64,000 nt of DNA from Plasmodiophora brassicae (lineage: Eukaryota; Endomyxa: Phytomyxea; Phytomyxea; Plasmodiophorida): contig CP145411.1 in assembly GCA_036867785.1 (NCBI GenBank), positions 930,001 through 994,000 on the forward strand. The letters are read 5' to 3'. Shown here one piece after another: positions 35,716 through 48,100 of the stretch (position 1 is its first letter; each line of letters opens with the position of its first letter). The position numbers and the translations under genes are program-made. Below the pieces are notes generated by a model, which saw only the letters and a program-made list of their open reading frames with translations, was not told the origin of the DNA and made no database searches.

Positions 35716-38475
35716 ATGCGACGCCTGTGGCCACGGTTAGGCGGCAGCGGGCGCGTCGTCTGTGTCGGCAGGACCCCGCCGCCGCCCTGCCGATTCGCCC
35801 AGCGTCGTCGCTATGAGAGCGTGGTCGCGTCGGACGAGTCGGCGCCGGCGAGCGCTCCCGGTGGCCGATACCCGCAGTACAACGAGGACACGGACGTCGC
35901 CGCCGTCCTCAGGAGATACGATATGAACGCGGATCAGCTGGCGTACATCGTCCTTCACTCGCTGAGCAGGCAGACAAGCCGTCCGAATCATCGCGAGGAG
36001 CTCGACGCCGTCGTTGCCCGTCTTCAATGCTGCGACCTGTCGGCGATATCGTTGCGGACGGCGTCCACGCTGCTGTCCTGCATTGCCAAGTACGACCCAT
36101 GGCATCGGCCGGCGTTCACCGAAGTCCTGCATGCCTTGTCGTCCGCCCTGCCCGGCATTATCGAACGCGGGCCAGTCGACGCGAGGTATCTGGCTAATTC
36201 GGCGCATTCCATCGCGAAGCTGGCCTTCTCCGGCATTGACGTCGACGGTCTCCTGGACGTCATCAGCCAGGTCGCACGGCAGACCATCGGCGAGTTCGAT
36301 CCGCACAGCCTGTCGAGCCTGGCCTGGGCGTTCGCCACGGTCGGCATCGAAGACGTCCCGCTGTTCAACGCGATCGCCGAGGCCGCGGTGCACCGCCTGG
36401 AAGAGTTCACGCCGCAGTCCATCTCGAACATGGTCTGGGCGTTCGCCACGGCTCGCGTCAAGGCCGACGGCCTGTTCGACGCCCTCGGCAACGCTGCGCT
36501 GAACAAGTTGCCCGAGTTCGAACCCCAGGCCGTATCGAATACGCTGTGGGCGTTTGCGTCCGCGGGCGTCCGCTCTCAACCGCTGTTTGACGCCGCTGCC
36601 CGCGTCGCCGCCCGGCAGATTAACAAGTACAAGCCACAGAACATATCCATCACGATGTGGACATTTGCCAAATCGAAGATCACGTCGCCGGCGCTGTTCG
36701 CGGCCGTCTCTAAGGCTGCCATCCGACGCCTGGACGATTTCCAGCCGAACGAACTGTCCAACCTCGTCTGGGCGTTCACCAAAGTCGGCGAGATCGGCGA
36801 CCGCACCCTGTTCGATGCTGTCGTAACGTCACCATCGGTCACCGCCAGCTTGGCGAAGTTCCCGCCGCAAGCGCTGTCGAACACGGTCTGGGCTCTGGCC
36901 AGTGCTGGCGTCTCAAGTGACGCGTTCTTCAGCGCTGTGGCCGAGGCGGCTCTCCCGCAGATGACCGCGTTCGGCCAGCAGGAATTATCGAACCTCGTCT
37001 GGGCGTTTGCAAAGGCGGGCGTGTCGTCCCCATCGCTGTTCGATGCGGTTGCCAGGAGCGTCAGCGTCCAGTCGGATACGTTCGGCGCCCAAGCCTTGTC
37101 GACGATCGCTTGGGCGTTCGCCAAAGTGGGTGTTGTCCCCGAGACAATGTTTCAGGCGATTGCTGGGTCGGCCGTCGCTCGAATCGACGAATTCAACGCA
37201 CGCGATATTTCGAACATCACCTGGGCGTTCGCCAAAGGCGATTTCCTATCCGAACCGCTGTTCGACGCCGTTGCCGTCCGCTGCCGGTCCTGTCTGCACG
37301 AATTCACGCCCCAGGGCGTATCCAACGTCGTCTGGGCATACGCCACCTCCGGGATCGCCCATCGCGACCTATTTGACCTGTTCGCCGAGGCGGTCGCCCA
37401 CCGCGTCGGCGAATTCGACCCGCGAGCGCTGTCGAATACGGCATGGGCGTACGCTGCCGCCGGCGTTCCTCCTGATGGCGTTTTCGATGCCATCGCCATT
37501 GCAGCGGCTGAGAAGATCAAGGGGTTCGCTCCGCTGGAGGTCGCCAACCTGGTCTGGGCGTTTGCGACGGCGGAGGTCCTCGCGCCATCCCTGTTTGAGC
37601 GTGCCGCTGCGTTCGTGAGCGCCCGTGTTCCCGAGTTCGACAGCAGGGAACTGGCCATGATCCTCTGGTCCTTCTCCATGTTCAACATTGTGCCGGACCG
37701 GTTATTCGGGCGAGTGACACGTCAGCTCGTCACCCATGCAAGTGATTTCGCGCCCGGTGACCGGTGCATGATCCTGTACTCGATGGCCGCCGTCAAGCAC
37801 CCTCAGAAGGAGATCGTCGAGAACGCCGCCCAGGTTCTCGCCGGTTTGGACGAACTGTCGGACGAGACCAGCCTGTCCCAAATCCACGTTTGGCGATTGT
37901 CGTTAAGCGACAGCGAGAAAGCGATCGGGTTATCATCGTATCCTGACGCGGGACCGCTGTTCGCGAAATGTCTCGATGCGTTCCGCTGTCAACGCGCTCG
38001 AAAATCGAACCTCATCTCCAGCGTTAAGTCGGCGATGAAGAAGGTCGGCCTGTTGCCACTTTTCATGGCCGACACGAGGTGCCAGGCCAGTGCCTACCGG
38101 CTGCATTTCGCGTACGACGGCAAGGCCTGGGGGAAGATGGCCATCGAGGTGATGGGCCCAGGCAGGTTCATCGGGCGCTCCTCGCTGATGAACTCGCGAT
38201 CCCGTTTGCGACGACGAATCCTGCGGGCGTACGGCTGGAACATTATCGAGATCAACTACTTCGACTGGGACCGCCTGGCCACCGATGAGGAACGCGTCGC
38301 CTTCGTCCAGAGCAAGATCGACAAGATCCTGTCGTTCATCACGTCCGTCCCGGAGGGTTATCAACCATCGATCCTGACGCCCGAGGACCACATGCAATTC
38401 CGAAGGCGGACGAGTTACGTCCTGCCAAGGAAGAACAGCAAGCTGCCTCGGAATGAAGCGATCCACGAAGACTAA
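35716..38475 (+). CDS. RAP-domain protein with octotricopeptide-like repeats, probably mitochondrial
   Basis: Single-exon protein of about 919 aa. The N-terminus (MRRLWPRLGGSGRVVCVGR) is basic and lacks acidic residues, as in a mitochondrial targeting peptide. From about residue 170 to 680 there are some fifteen repeats of roughly 36-38 residues around the core L-S-N-x-V/T-W-A-F/Y-A (for example ALSNTVWALASAGVSSDAFF), the pattern of OPR-like/FASTK-like RNA-binding repeats. The C-terminal 60-80 residues are a RAP domain (LRRRILRAYGWNIIEINYFD). Such proteins bind organellar RNA, including fragmented rRNA in apicomplexans and their relatives. The ATG at 35716 was chosen over an upstream non-ATG extension. 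Confidence 0.92.
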   Translation: MRRLWPRLGGSGRVVCVGRTPPPPCRFAQRRRYESVVASDESAPASAPGGRYPQYNEDTDVAAVLRRYDMNADQLAYIVLHSLSRQTSRPNHREELDAVVARLQCCDLSAISLRTASTLLSCIAKYDPWHRPAFTEVLHALSSALPGIIERGPVDARYLANSAHSIAKLAFSGIDVDGLLDVISQVARQTIGEFDPHSLSSLAWAFATVGIEDVPLFNAIAEAAVHRLEEFTPQSISNMVWAFATARVKADGLFDALGNAALNKLPEFEPQAVSNTLWAFASAGVRSQPLFDAAARVAARQINKYKPQNISITMWTFAKSKITSPALFAAVSKAAIRRLDDFQPNELSNLVWAFTKVGEIGDRTLFDAVVTSPSVTASLAKFPPQALSNTVWALASAGVSSDAFFSAVAEAALPQMTAFGQQELSNLVWAFAKAGVSSPSLFDAVARSVSVQSDTFGAQALSTIAWAFAKVGVVPETMFQAIAGSAVARIDEFNARDISNITWAFAKGDFLSEPLFDAVAVRCRSCLHEFTPQGVSNVVWAYATSGIAHRDLFDLFAEAVAHRVGEFDPRALSNTAWAYAAAGVPPDGVFDAIAIAAAEKIKGFAPLEVANLVWAFATAEVLAPSLFERAAAFVSARVPEFDSRELAMILWSFSMFNIVPDRLFGRVTRQLVTHASDFAPGDRCMILYSMAAVKHPQKEIVENAAQVLAGLDELSDETSLSQIHVWRLSLSDSEKAIGLSSYPDAGPLFAKCLDAFRCQRARKSNLISSVKSAMKKVGLLPLFMADTRCQASAYRLHFAYDGKAWGKMAIEVMGPGRFIGRSSLMNSRSRLRRRILRAYGWNIIEINYFDWDRLATDEERVAFVQSKIDKILSFITSVPEGYQPSILTPEDHMQFRRRTSYVLPRKNSKLPRNEAIHED

Positions 38476-38506
38476 CGGTGCAGGGTGCTCAACGAAACGT
38501 TTACTG

Positions 38507-39277
38507 TCACAGGGATACCTCGATACGGTTGCTGATCAGGTCGTCGGATTCACTGCCGGATGACATTGTCGCGAGACTCATCGGGGACCTCGACCGCGAC
38601 CGGCGCTCGGGGGACTCGTCGAGGCTCTTTAGGATGGATTCTATAGCGATCTCGGCGGCCGCCATCGTCGTGTTCTGGTGCCCGGGGGTGGGCGCCGGGA
38701 ACAGCTCGAACGTGGGCGAGTCGCCCGCCCATTCCCGGTCGTACATCAGCGAACGGTGACGCTGGGCACGAGTCGGCAACATCGATCTCGACCGCTGCTT
38801 CATCGAGAACGACCTCTGCTTGATCAGCTGCATGTTGTGGACGCTTCCTGATCGTGACAGCTTCGGCAGGGCGGCGTCGTCCGCCGGCACGAGTCTCGGT
38901 CGCTCCAGGACGACCGAGGCGTGCCGTTTCACGAGCAGGGCGTTCGACGGGCGACGATGCACGACCGAATCGAAGCCGATGTTGCCATGCACCGTGATGC
39001 CAGACATCTCCGCCGCACACGACGTGAACGAAGCTGACCGGCCATAGGTGCAGGGCAACAGTAGGCCTGGTGGCGCCGTTTGACGACGAAACGGGGAGGC
39101 AGGCGCGCCAGCGGCGTAGAGCTCAGCAGGAGATGGGCAATACGTGCGTTCGGGTAGGGACATGAGCGTGTCGTAGAGCTGTGAACCCCGGACAGGGAGC
39201 CCGTCCGGGTACATGTCGGCCAGGGACTCGTCGAGGGCGTTGACGGTGGGGGCCTGCTTGAAGCGGTGCCGCAGCAT
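38507..39277 (-). CDS. 256-aa Ser/Arg-rich protein, function unknown
   Basis: Open frame with ATG at 39277 (MLRHRFKQAPTVNALDESLA); a non-ATG extension to 39376 was not used. The second half is rich in Ser and Arg (KQRSFSMKQRSRSMLPTR and ERRSRSRSPMSLATMSSGS), with many basic-plus-serine motifs that would suit phosphorylation. No domain recognised. Tail-to-tail with the RAP gene, 31 bp apart. Codon quality is good and no long competing frame is present, but homology support is lacking. Confidence 0.55.
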   Translation of the reverse strand: MLRHRFKQAPTVNALDESLADMYPDGLPVRGSQLYDTLMSLPERTYCPSPAELYAAGAPASPFRRQTAPPGLLLPCTYGRSASFTSCAAEMSGITVHGNIGFDSVVHRRPSNALLVKRHASVVLERPRLVPADDAALPKLSRSGSVHNMQLIKQRSFSMKQRSRSMLPTRAQRHRSLMYDREWAGDSPTFELFPAPTPGHQNTTMAAAEIAIESILKSLDESPERRSRSRSPMSLATMSSGSESDDLISNRIEVSL

Positions 39278-39509
39278 GAGAATGGTGGTGACTCCTACCG
39301 GTTGACCGGGCATAGAGAACGATGCAGAAGCGCGGCAGATAGGGACGGGCTTGTTCAAGTTCACGATGCAGGGCACGCTGCAGGCGCTTCGACGTCGTCG
39401 TTAGCGCGACACGATTTTAGAGTGGGCCGCTGGCCGAGAGCGGTCATGACCGCAAATTTCGCCGCGGTGACCCGGTTGCTATTTCTGGCATCACAGTCAG
39501 CCGAGCCCC

Positions 39510-39935
39510 TGACGCGTCGGTTCCATGCTGGTGTACCGCCTACAGACATCATCGGGACCACAGGCACCGTATCGCGCGACATAGTTTGGTGTCTGACATT
39601 GTTCTTAACAATCGGTGGTCGCCTTCCTGGCCTCAGCCATGGCGTCGGCCTACAGGGGCGCGTCTTTGCCGTTGACGACGTCGTCGATGGGGCGCCAGCG
39701 AACCGGTCGGCCAGCTCGGGTTTGGCAGGGTCGCGGGCTCTCTGCGTCTGCAGCGCCAGGCTGTTCAGGAAGCGCGCATGCGACCCGGCCGACAGCGACC
39801 TCGCCAGGATGTCATCAATCCAAGCAGACATGGCCTGCTTCGTCTTGGAGTTCGCGTCCAGAGGAACGACCCGCATGGCAACCAGCTTCTTAAACACAAT
39901 CAACAGGTCCTTTGTGAACGCTTGCTGCTCCTGCT
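39510..39935 (-). pseudogene. Inverted partial copy of the 3' end of the poly-Q TPR gene
   Basis: The minus strand repeats the last 110 codons of the gene at 30466-34458, including KLVAMRVVPLDANSKTKQAM and FLNSLALQTQR, and then continues past the parental stop into its 3' flank (ACACYAAACYATGTCGCG ... GGAACCG ... GTCAGGGGC in both). A short internal deletion shifts the frame within the distal part, so this is a broken copy. It points opposite to its parent. Confidence 0.88.
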
Positions 39936-39960
39936 GCTGCTGCTGCTGACGACGATGATG

Positions 39961-40011
<51 letters not shown>

Positions 40012-40047
40012 ATGATGCTTCTGCTGGAGAAGTTGCTGTTGCTTGCC
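39930..40047. repeat. Trinucleotide microsatellite (CTG/ATG)
   Basis: Runs of CTG, then GATGATGATG, then more than ten CTG units, then about nine ATG units. It corresponds to the glutamine-tract region of the parental gene at 34.05-34.1 kb but is expanded and diversified in the copy; on the minus strand it would read poly-Gln/His. Confidence 0.9.
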
Positions 40048-40313
40048 ACCCGAGGCTCAAGCAGGTCTATATGCAACCGGTGCAGTCGTTAGACGACTGT
40101 GGCGCCGGGAACAGCAAATACGCATCGCCACCATATCGCGTTCTGCACATGGAGTTGCTTAGGGTTGGTGCCCCCGACGGCGCAATCGTGTTCAAACACG
40201 ACCTGGGTCGTGCAGGTTGCCACAACCCAGATCGGTCATCAACGCCCAAGCCCCATCGCAACAATGCCAGCGCACGACCTGCCCAACGTGAAATATAGTC
40301 GCTTTCTGCGACA

Positions 40314-40741
40314 ATGGCCTACAAATCATCGAGTAGGGCACCGCAGACGTACAGGACGACGCTGATCCGGTCGACCACCTCGTTAAAGCGAATTGATGAG
40401 GATACTTGTGTGGATCGCAAACGTACCACTTCCACGTGCGCCATAGGAGGGGGCGCCACGCCGTCTGTACCGCTCCTAACGCCAGTCTCAGTGTCGTTCA
40501 ACCGCATGGCGTCGAGCCTGAAGCTTTGTTCGTTCCCTCTCACGAAGCGTTACCAGCGACACAACGGGATGGGGCTAGAACGAAGGCCATCGTCCGGGAC
40601 GTTACCTCGATCGGTGAGGGGTTTCGAGCGGCACACCGCGCGCTGGACGTCGCAATGAGAGAACTGTGTGGGTCAGTGCAGCCCAGCATTGCACATGACG
40701 GCTGCTGCAAACTGTATTCATTCAAATCATCCAGAACATAG
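40314..40741 (+). CDS. Possible small two-exon gene, unknown function
   Basis: Low-confidence call. A first exon may begin MAYKSSSRAPQTYRTTLIRS and be joined by a short intron (near 40410-40485) to a second exon with a helix-forming stretch (TKAIVRDVTSIGEGFRAAHR) and stop at 40741. The opposite strand is also partly open and cannot be excluded. No family recognised. Confidence 0.3.
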
Positions 40742-40790
40742 ACTGGAGAACGAAAGCGACACCGCAAGCGACTGCGGCGGTCGGTACCAC

Positions 40791-42159
40791 TTATGTCAGG
40801 TGCTGAGCGGGTGCCGATGAACGACGTGCAGGTGGAGTAGGCACCGCGGAACTGCCTGTACGAGTCTGGCCGCGACCCTTGACGGAAACAGCGACGGCAG
40901 TCCCAGCGACTGCTGCAATGGCCAGCGCCTTAATCCATGGTATCTTGGGGACGCCGCCCTGCTTCTTCTTGAGGATAGCAGACCATTTCCTGTCAACAGC
41001 CGTCTTCGCTATCATGCCGAGGCCTCCTAAGAAGACAACTGGAAGAGCGGTTTGCAGCGCCGTGCCCAGGGAAACAGCAGGTCGTGGACGACGAGAAGCA
41101 GAACGACTCTCAGAGGACTCTGATGGATCTGCAGTCTGCGTCGTAATGATCGACGAGACTGGATGGCGACTGTGGCCAGCGGGATTGTTCTCGAGACTCT
41201 GTCTTGCGATAGGACGACGCCCGCGGGTTGCTTCAGCGCGCTCTGCGGAACCCGGCGATGTCAGATGCGGAAGATGAGCGTTGCCGTTGTACACGAAGAC
41301 CCTCGTTGTAGATCCGGGTCGTCTGGCGATCGGGACGGGACTCGCCTGGACCGCAGTCGATTCGGACGTGACGCCGACCCCAGCAGTGGGGAACCATTGC
41401 TTGAGCCATACATCAGGCCGGCGCGAATCAAAGAGAACCGTGCTCGTGTCCAGCACTTCCCGGAAGTAGAACCAGAAGGCATCCACAGCACCACTCAGGG
41501 CCTCGTTACGGGCGAGGTCCCACACACTGCCGTCCATGACGGACAACGACCCATGGTACAGGTTGATGTCGGCCAGAAGGCGCTTGAGGTGCGCCCGTAA
41601 TGACGAGTCCAGCGGGATATCTGGCAGGCTGTCCACATTGCTGGGCGTCGTCACGAAGACCAGCGTGGATTCGGTGTTCAACAGTCCTCTCGACAACGCC
41701 AGCTCCTCGTGCACCAGGTTGAGCTCCTCGATGGACGCCAGGATGACAGACACGCCCGGCCTGCCGTTCCCGCCACCCTGTTGAGCGCGAACAATGACCT
41801 GGAATGGCGTCTTCCGGTACAAACTGACCGCATCCGCCTCCTGATGCGAGCTATACGACCGAGTCTGACGGAAGCGATCCGTCACGAAGATGTCGGGGTG
41901 GATCATTCTGTCCACACCCTGCGGAACCGGAACCTTCATGTTCCGGGCGCGTCCACGAACGGCGTCGCGGACGATGTCGTTCAGGCGCCGCAACTTGCGA
42001 CAAAACAAGTCACTTCGAACCTGATCCAGGAATTCATCGCGGTACAAAGACAGATCGGTCCGCTGCGGCGATGGATCAGAAACGTCAGCATCCTACACGT
42101 CAGGTCAGTTAATTGTGATCCTCAAGTGGAACACGCAGCCCGACACAACCTGTTCCTGT

Positions 42160-42199
<40 letters not shown>

Positions 42200-45100
42200 C
42201 CTCTTGTTGCTGCTCCTGGACCTGTTCGCGCCCTTCGTCGAACGGCGCGCTATCAGGGCACTGCTCGTCGGCCAACGGGAACCCGGCAATGATGGTATCG
42301 ATCGCGTCCCGAAGCCCGCTGCGTTCGTCCCGCGAGAATATCGTCGACACGCGGTCGCTGTTGAGCAGCGCGTCTCGGCGCCCGTCCAGCAGCGACCGCA
42401 TCGGCACCACCGCATCGTCGTGCGTGACCTGATCCAGGAACGTCTCGACCTGCGATCGGCTGAATAACGACCACGCCACGGCGTCGCTATCGTCAGCGAC
42501 GGCGTTGGCCAGCGTTTCGAATTCTCGGGACGGCACCGACACCGTGTACATCTTGGTGAGCATCGCGTCCCGGACGACGTCGTCGATCTTCTGGAAGACG
42601 CTCTGCCGGCTCTGCTTGCGCTCCTGCTGGAACTGGACCAGCTGTGCATTACGAAGCATGGCGGTGACGTCGAGCATCGCGTCCAACGTCACGAACTCGA
42701 CGGTCTGTGTGGTGAGGAACTTTCGCATCCGCATGACGCCCTGGAGGACGTCGCGCAACGGCGTGTCGGCGCTGATGGTGACGAGGCCATTGGCATCGGG
42801 TCGCTGTGGGATGTCGGCCCCGGTGATGTGCCGATGGTCATAGTAGGTGAAGACGGCAGCAGGACCGCTGACGGGCGAATGCCCCGTTATCGATTCGATC
42901 GTGGCGGCGTCCGTCCCAGGCAGTGCCCGGTCGTCAACGGCACCGCTGCGCCTCCTGATCAGTGCACGAGGCTGGTTCGTGGCTTCGTCGTAGAAGACGA
43001 CGACCTGGATACCAGCGTGGTGATGCAGCAGGTCGCCCGCGACCACCACATTACGAACACCTTTGAAATGCGCGCCAACATCAATCAGGGCACTTGTCGA
43101 CGACGTCATTGTCGACGCTTGCAGTGCACGAACAGCAAGCGGATCGGAACCGTCTGGAACACGATGCACGTCCAGGCCCAGGCCCAGGATGCGACTGATG
43201 ACCTGGCCGTTGGCGCCCTCGTCCAGGACGATACCGTGTGGGGCGCTGTAGACCCGGTCCGGGAAGATGAACCGGTTCTCGAGCGTGCCGGAATACCCTT
43301 GCAGCGACTGGAACATGGACCCGAGGTTCTGCACGTTGCCCGTCGTCTGACGCGAGTCCACCTTGGCGTTGTTCAGGATCTGCTCCCGGACAAAGTCCAT
43401 CAGCATGGCCTGCACTTCGGGACTGCGGGAACGAAGGGCGCCTTGCACCAGGTCAGCGTGTCGGTCAGGGTCGGCATGTGATAATCGGAGACTGCCAGAC
43501 GTCAGCGTGTTGAAACGTCGGCCAATGTCGCTGCTGTCTGGGTCCACACACTGTTTCGCCCCGTCCTTGCACCAGCTGATGTAGGCCTTGGCCTGCTCCC
43601 GGTCCACGCCGCTGTGCAAGTACAGGATCGCTCCACGGTTGATGATTTCCCATTGGCTGGCGATGTGGCTGGTGTCGCTGGGCGTGTTCGCCGCCACGTA
43701 CGGGCGTGGAAGCGGGTCGGTGCCGTCGTTGGCCCGGCCGTAGTGCTGGTTGACGTTACCTTGCAGGGCAAACGGCACCTTGCGATGCAACTGGACATGC
43801 GCGTACGCCAGGTGCTCCTTGCAGGCGGGCGTCAGGTCATCGTTCGACAACACGTCCGACGCCTGAGCGCCTGTCGATTTCAGGAACAGCGGGAGCGAGT
43901 TGAGGACACGCCCGGGGCAGGCCCGAGTCCATTCGGTCGACCCGGCGATGTAGTCGGCGGCCCACTCGATGAGGCGCGGCCGTATCCTGCTGGCGTACGT
44001 TTCCGGGTCCACAGCGTGCGCGTGGGCCCGAAAGTCGACCAACCCCGAGGTCGACAGGTGCAGAAAGAGGTCGACAGCGAAACGAACGTGCATGCGATCG
44101 GGTCCGATGGCATCTCCAGACGGCAGGTTGTGTTCCAGTTTCGGGTCGAACGTCATGTCGACCTCGTCGAACGTCGCGGCACCGCGATCCTTCAGCAGGA
44201 GCAGGATCCGTCCCAGCCACCAGATCGACGCGTCATGCTGGTCGGTGCCGGGGAAACGGGACGCGAGATCGATGAACGTATTCTGCAGCATGTGCAAGGT
44301 ACGCGGCGCCATCAGCACGTACTGGTGGTTCCGGATGCAAACCAGCAGCGTCTCGTACAGAGCTTTCAATCGCCTGCACGTGCAGGTTAACAGTGCATCG
44401 GCACGACGTATACAGTGTCAATCACTTACTCCTCGGCGACATCCTCAGAGCGACGCCCGAACGTGATCACGCGTGCCCACTGGCCAAAGAATGCAGCGGA
44501 TCGGGCGGTCATATCGCCCGAGTTCTGCTCGAAGAGGGACGCGGGCGGCACCATGAGCGACAGATGGTACCCGTCGGCCTTCGCCAGCGCCAGCATTGTC
44601 CCGAGGACGAACGTCTTGCCGGCGGCCATCAGGCGCTGCAGAATCATCGAACGGAACGACGACGACCCTGCCGGTCTGGTCAGCAGGTGGAGAATGTCGT
44701 GGAACTGATCCGATCGCAGGCGCATGCCGGCCTCGAGCTCGAACACGACGATCATCGGGTGCGATACGATCTGGTCGAAGGCTTCCCGATCCACACGGGT
44801 CTTGGCCAGCTCGGCGGCAGCGCCCTGCACGTCGTCCACCTGGGCATACCGCTTGATGCGGAGGCAGTGCTGCCTGATGGTTACCAGGAGGACATGACGG
44901 AGCAAGGCGCCATGCAGGTGCCTGATGACCGCTTCGTTGTTCCGCATCGTCGGGAACCGTGCCGCGTACAACTTTGGCGACGCCGTTGCCAGCAGATGCA
45001 GCAGCGACTGATATTCGAACTGGTCGCCATCGCCCAGCCCTTCCGCGAACCATTCGTGACGACGACCAGGAGCACCATTGCGAATGATGTCTCTTATCGA

Positions 45101-48100
45101 GTCCTCGCTTGCTGCAATGGAGGCGTCGAGTTCACCCACGATGCTGTTCAGGACGGCAACGAGGCCTTCCATTGGTGCACGAAGATGGTATGCCGTCCGG
45201 AGGTCCTGGAGGCGAACGGCGCCGCGCCGCGTCTCATCAGCGACTTCTTCCGACCGCCTCCGTTCGAACTCGGGAACATCCGTCAGCTGGAGTGACGAAA
45301 CGTCTTCCGTGGGCGCATGGAGCGACGGCACGTTCCGCTGAAGCGCGGCGTTCATCGCCTGGCGAAGTCGGGTCTCGAGCAGGCTGACCACGTGGAACAG
45401 GGCGGCGACGGCGTCTTCGGTGGGGTGAACAATATCCGGGATGGCCGATGGAAGACCCTCGTCGATGCGATCGACGAACCTGTGCGGGATCGCAGGCATC
45501 CTAAACGCGTTGCGCAAGTTCGAGACGACGATCCCGCCTGCATGATGCACACGGCCCAGAGCCTTTTCGACGGGGCGCCATACCTGCCTGTCGGAGTCCA
45601 TGCCATGTAGGCGCTGGTCCGGGGCGAGCACGAAGGTCGGGTCGGCCTCCCAAACGAGGTCGTCATGGTCCGACCCAGCGCAGCTGGAGAACGCCACAGG
45701 CACGCCAGCCAAGATGTGCTCGTAGAAGACGACGCGGTGGCATCGGGGCGAACCAGATTGAGATTCGAACACGTCGAACGAGGTGAAGCCGTCCGGGGCC
45801 GTTAGAGTCGTACGGTCAACGAGGGCGAAGGCGCGACCATGTTTCGCATGGAACGATGTCGTTGCCGATGAGTCGGCGAACTCGTACACTACGGGGGTAG
45901 GCAATGACGTGCGGGTATAGTCATCAAGGTTTCGGGAGCATCTCGCGACAGGGCGGAGGAGGTCATCGGTGACGAGAGCGACGCTTGGAGAGGACGACAA
46001 TGTTGGGATTTGGTGCCAGAAAAACTTGGCTTTGACGGCACGGTCGACATCAATATCGCCCAGTACAACTCTCACGAATGCTTTGTCCAGGTCAGATGTT
46101 TCTGGATTCATCAGTGAGGTCCTGTCCAATCTGTACCGACCGACGACCGTGTGCAGGACGACCGCCGTCGGGCTGGTCTCGCGCAGGCGACGATAATTGT
46201 CGCTGGGCATCTGGATGATCAACTTGGTCCAGAACGCACGCGACGACGGGGACGGCATGACAGAATAGGTAGGCGGGTTGTCGTACTCCTTTCCGATGGT
46301 GATGGACGGATCCAGGCCGATCCGCAATCGGGACACGAGGAACGGATGCTGGTGCATGTCGGCGGTCCTGACCGCGAACTCACCCAGCACCGCTCCGTCC
46401 GCCGTTTGACAACGAACCTCAGCCGACATCAGATCAAACGAGCAGGTGCCCTGCGGGCCCGACGCGAAGCATGACGGCTGGAGGCCGTCCACACAGGTCC
46501 AACGCAAGGACGAGGCCAGCTCGATCAGCCTGCGTTCGGCGTCATCGCTGCGGCCGACGGCAGCCACCTCGACTCGACGTCGTTCGCGAAGGTCGTGCAG
46601 GACGTCCCAGAGATCAGTGCTGGTTGCCATCGGGTGCAGGTAGGCGACGATCTGGCCGGACTTCTGCGCCATGAACAGGTCGGCCTGATGGCGAATATGA
46701 CGGTAGGCGGGGGCGATGCCCGAATCCACGTCGTCGTCGCGGAGGACGTCCAGACGCCGGGCCTGACGTGCGACCAGGTCCTTGAGCCAGTCGCGGTCAC
46801 GCCCATCCTGGCAATCGTCGTCGACTGCGCTGGCGATGATGATGACGGCATGCGCCAGGGATCGTATCACTGGTGAGGCCCAGACGTCGCGCCCGCTCTG
46901 CGAGTCGATGCGGTCCTCGAGCTCTCGACGGAGGTCGCGACGGGCGCGGCACTCCGCGTCGGACGCAGGCCGGAACGATCGGACGCGAAACGTCAATGCG
47001 TACAGCCAGAGAATGGTACGTTGGTCACGAGCCGTTGCCGGTGCGATCCGACGCATGGCAGTCTGGGCCTCCTGCAACACCGCATCGATAAGCGGGGACC
47101 GTTGCAGGCACAGCTCCTGGAGCCCGCCGTTGACGTTGACTGGTCCTTGGAACAGGGCGAAGTCGATGACGTCCTGATGCGTGTAGTTGGTGACGTCCAG
47201 GTGGCCGGATTGCCAGGCGAACAGCAACGACGGGATCCGCGTCCGCTCGCGAAACATTGTCGATAGGGTCACCCGGTGGCCAATCGTCTGCCGGCTGACC
47301 AAGAAGTCGTTCTCCTCATAGTGTCTTGAAGAACGCGCCAAGCCGATCGCGGCGTGTATGACGGGCCATCGAGAAGTAGGAGACTGACTCTTGCTGCTGC
47401 TGCCCCGCCTTCCAACCATACTTCGTGGTTTCAGAAACGAGTTTCCGGACGGCCGTGTCACAGATTCATAGGCAGTACTATACGGAAGGGATTTCAGATC
47501 ATCAATCCCCGAACTAGTACGGTTCAGATCAGGCGTGTCGTTCTCAGGTTGCTTGCTGACTTCGATCGGGCATTGAAAGTCTTCCCGAAGATCGCGAATC
47601 GTAAGGCGGCCCCAGTTGTACGATGTCGTTGTACCGTCCCACAGATACACCAGATCCATGAGCCTTTTCACGACGAACTGAGAAAGGCTCCCCGAAAAGG
47701 GCGGCACAGGCGTCGTTGCCTCGCCTAGAGCATTGCGCAAGCGATCCATGACAAGTAGGCCATAGACCACGCAGGGAATGTCCAGGCTTCGGAATTTCGT
47801 CTGCACATTTCGGGGCATAAACGCGATCATGGCATCTCGAGTCAATTTGTGTTGTGTCGTGATCCGAGTGGCGATCTGCAAAAGCCACTGCCGAAACGAC
47901 GTCGGGTTCGTCGTCAGGCTTCGCATGGCAAAGTCCAGCGGCAATGCCTTCGGGTCGCACGAATCGGAATGGAACTTTAACGCCTCGAACATATCGTCGA
48001 GCTGGTCAATGAGGGACCGATCGTAGGACAGGAGGTACTTGGAGTGGCGCAGACGGCACAGCATGTGGTTCGACATCCGGAAAGAGCTGAGCAAAGGGAC

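Noticed and set aside
39361-39903. Independent 180-aa gene
   Set aside because: It duplicates the end of the poly-Q gene and is frame-broken; treated as a pseudogene.
40791-42047. Separate membrane protein gene
   Set aside because: No ATG at the start; a 57-nt intron links it in frame to the DUF3638-type protein.
42105-44369. Separate 754-aa gene next to the giant gene
   Set aside because: It lacks an ATG, and a good GTAAGT donor and CAG acceptor join it in frame to the upstream exon; helicase-type motifs continue across the junction.
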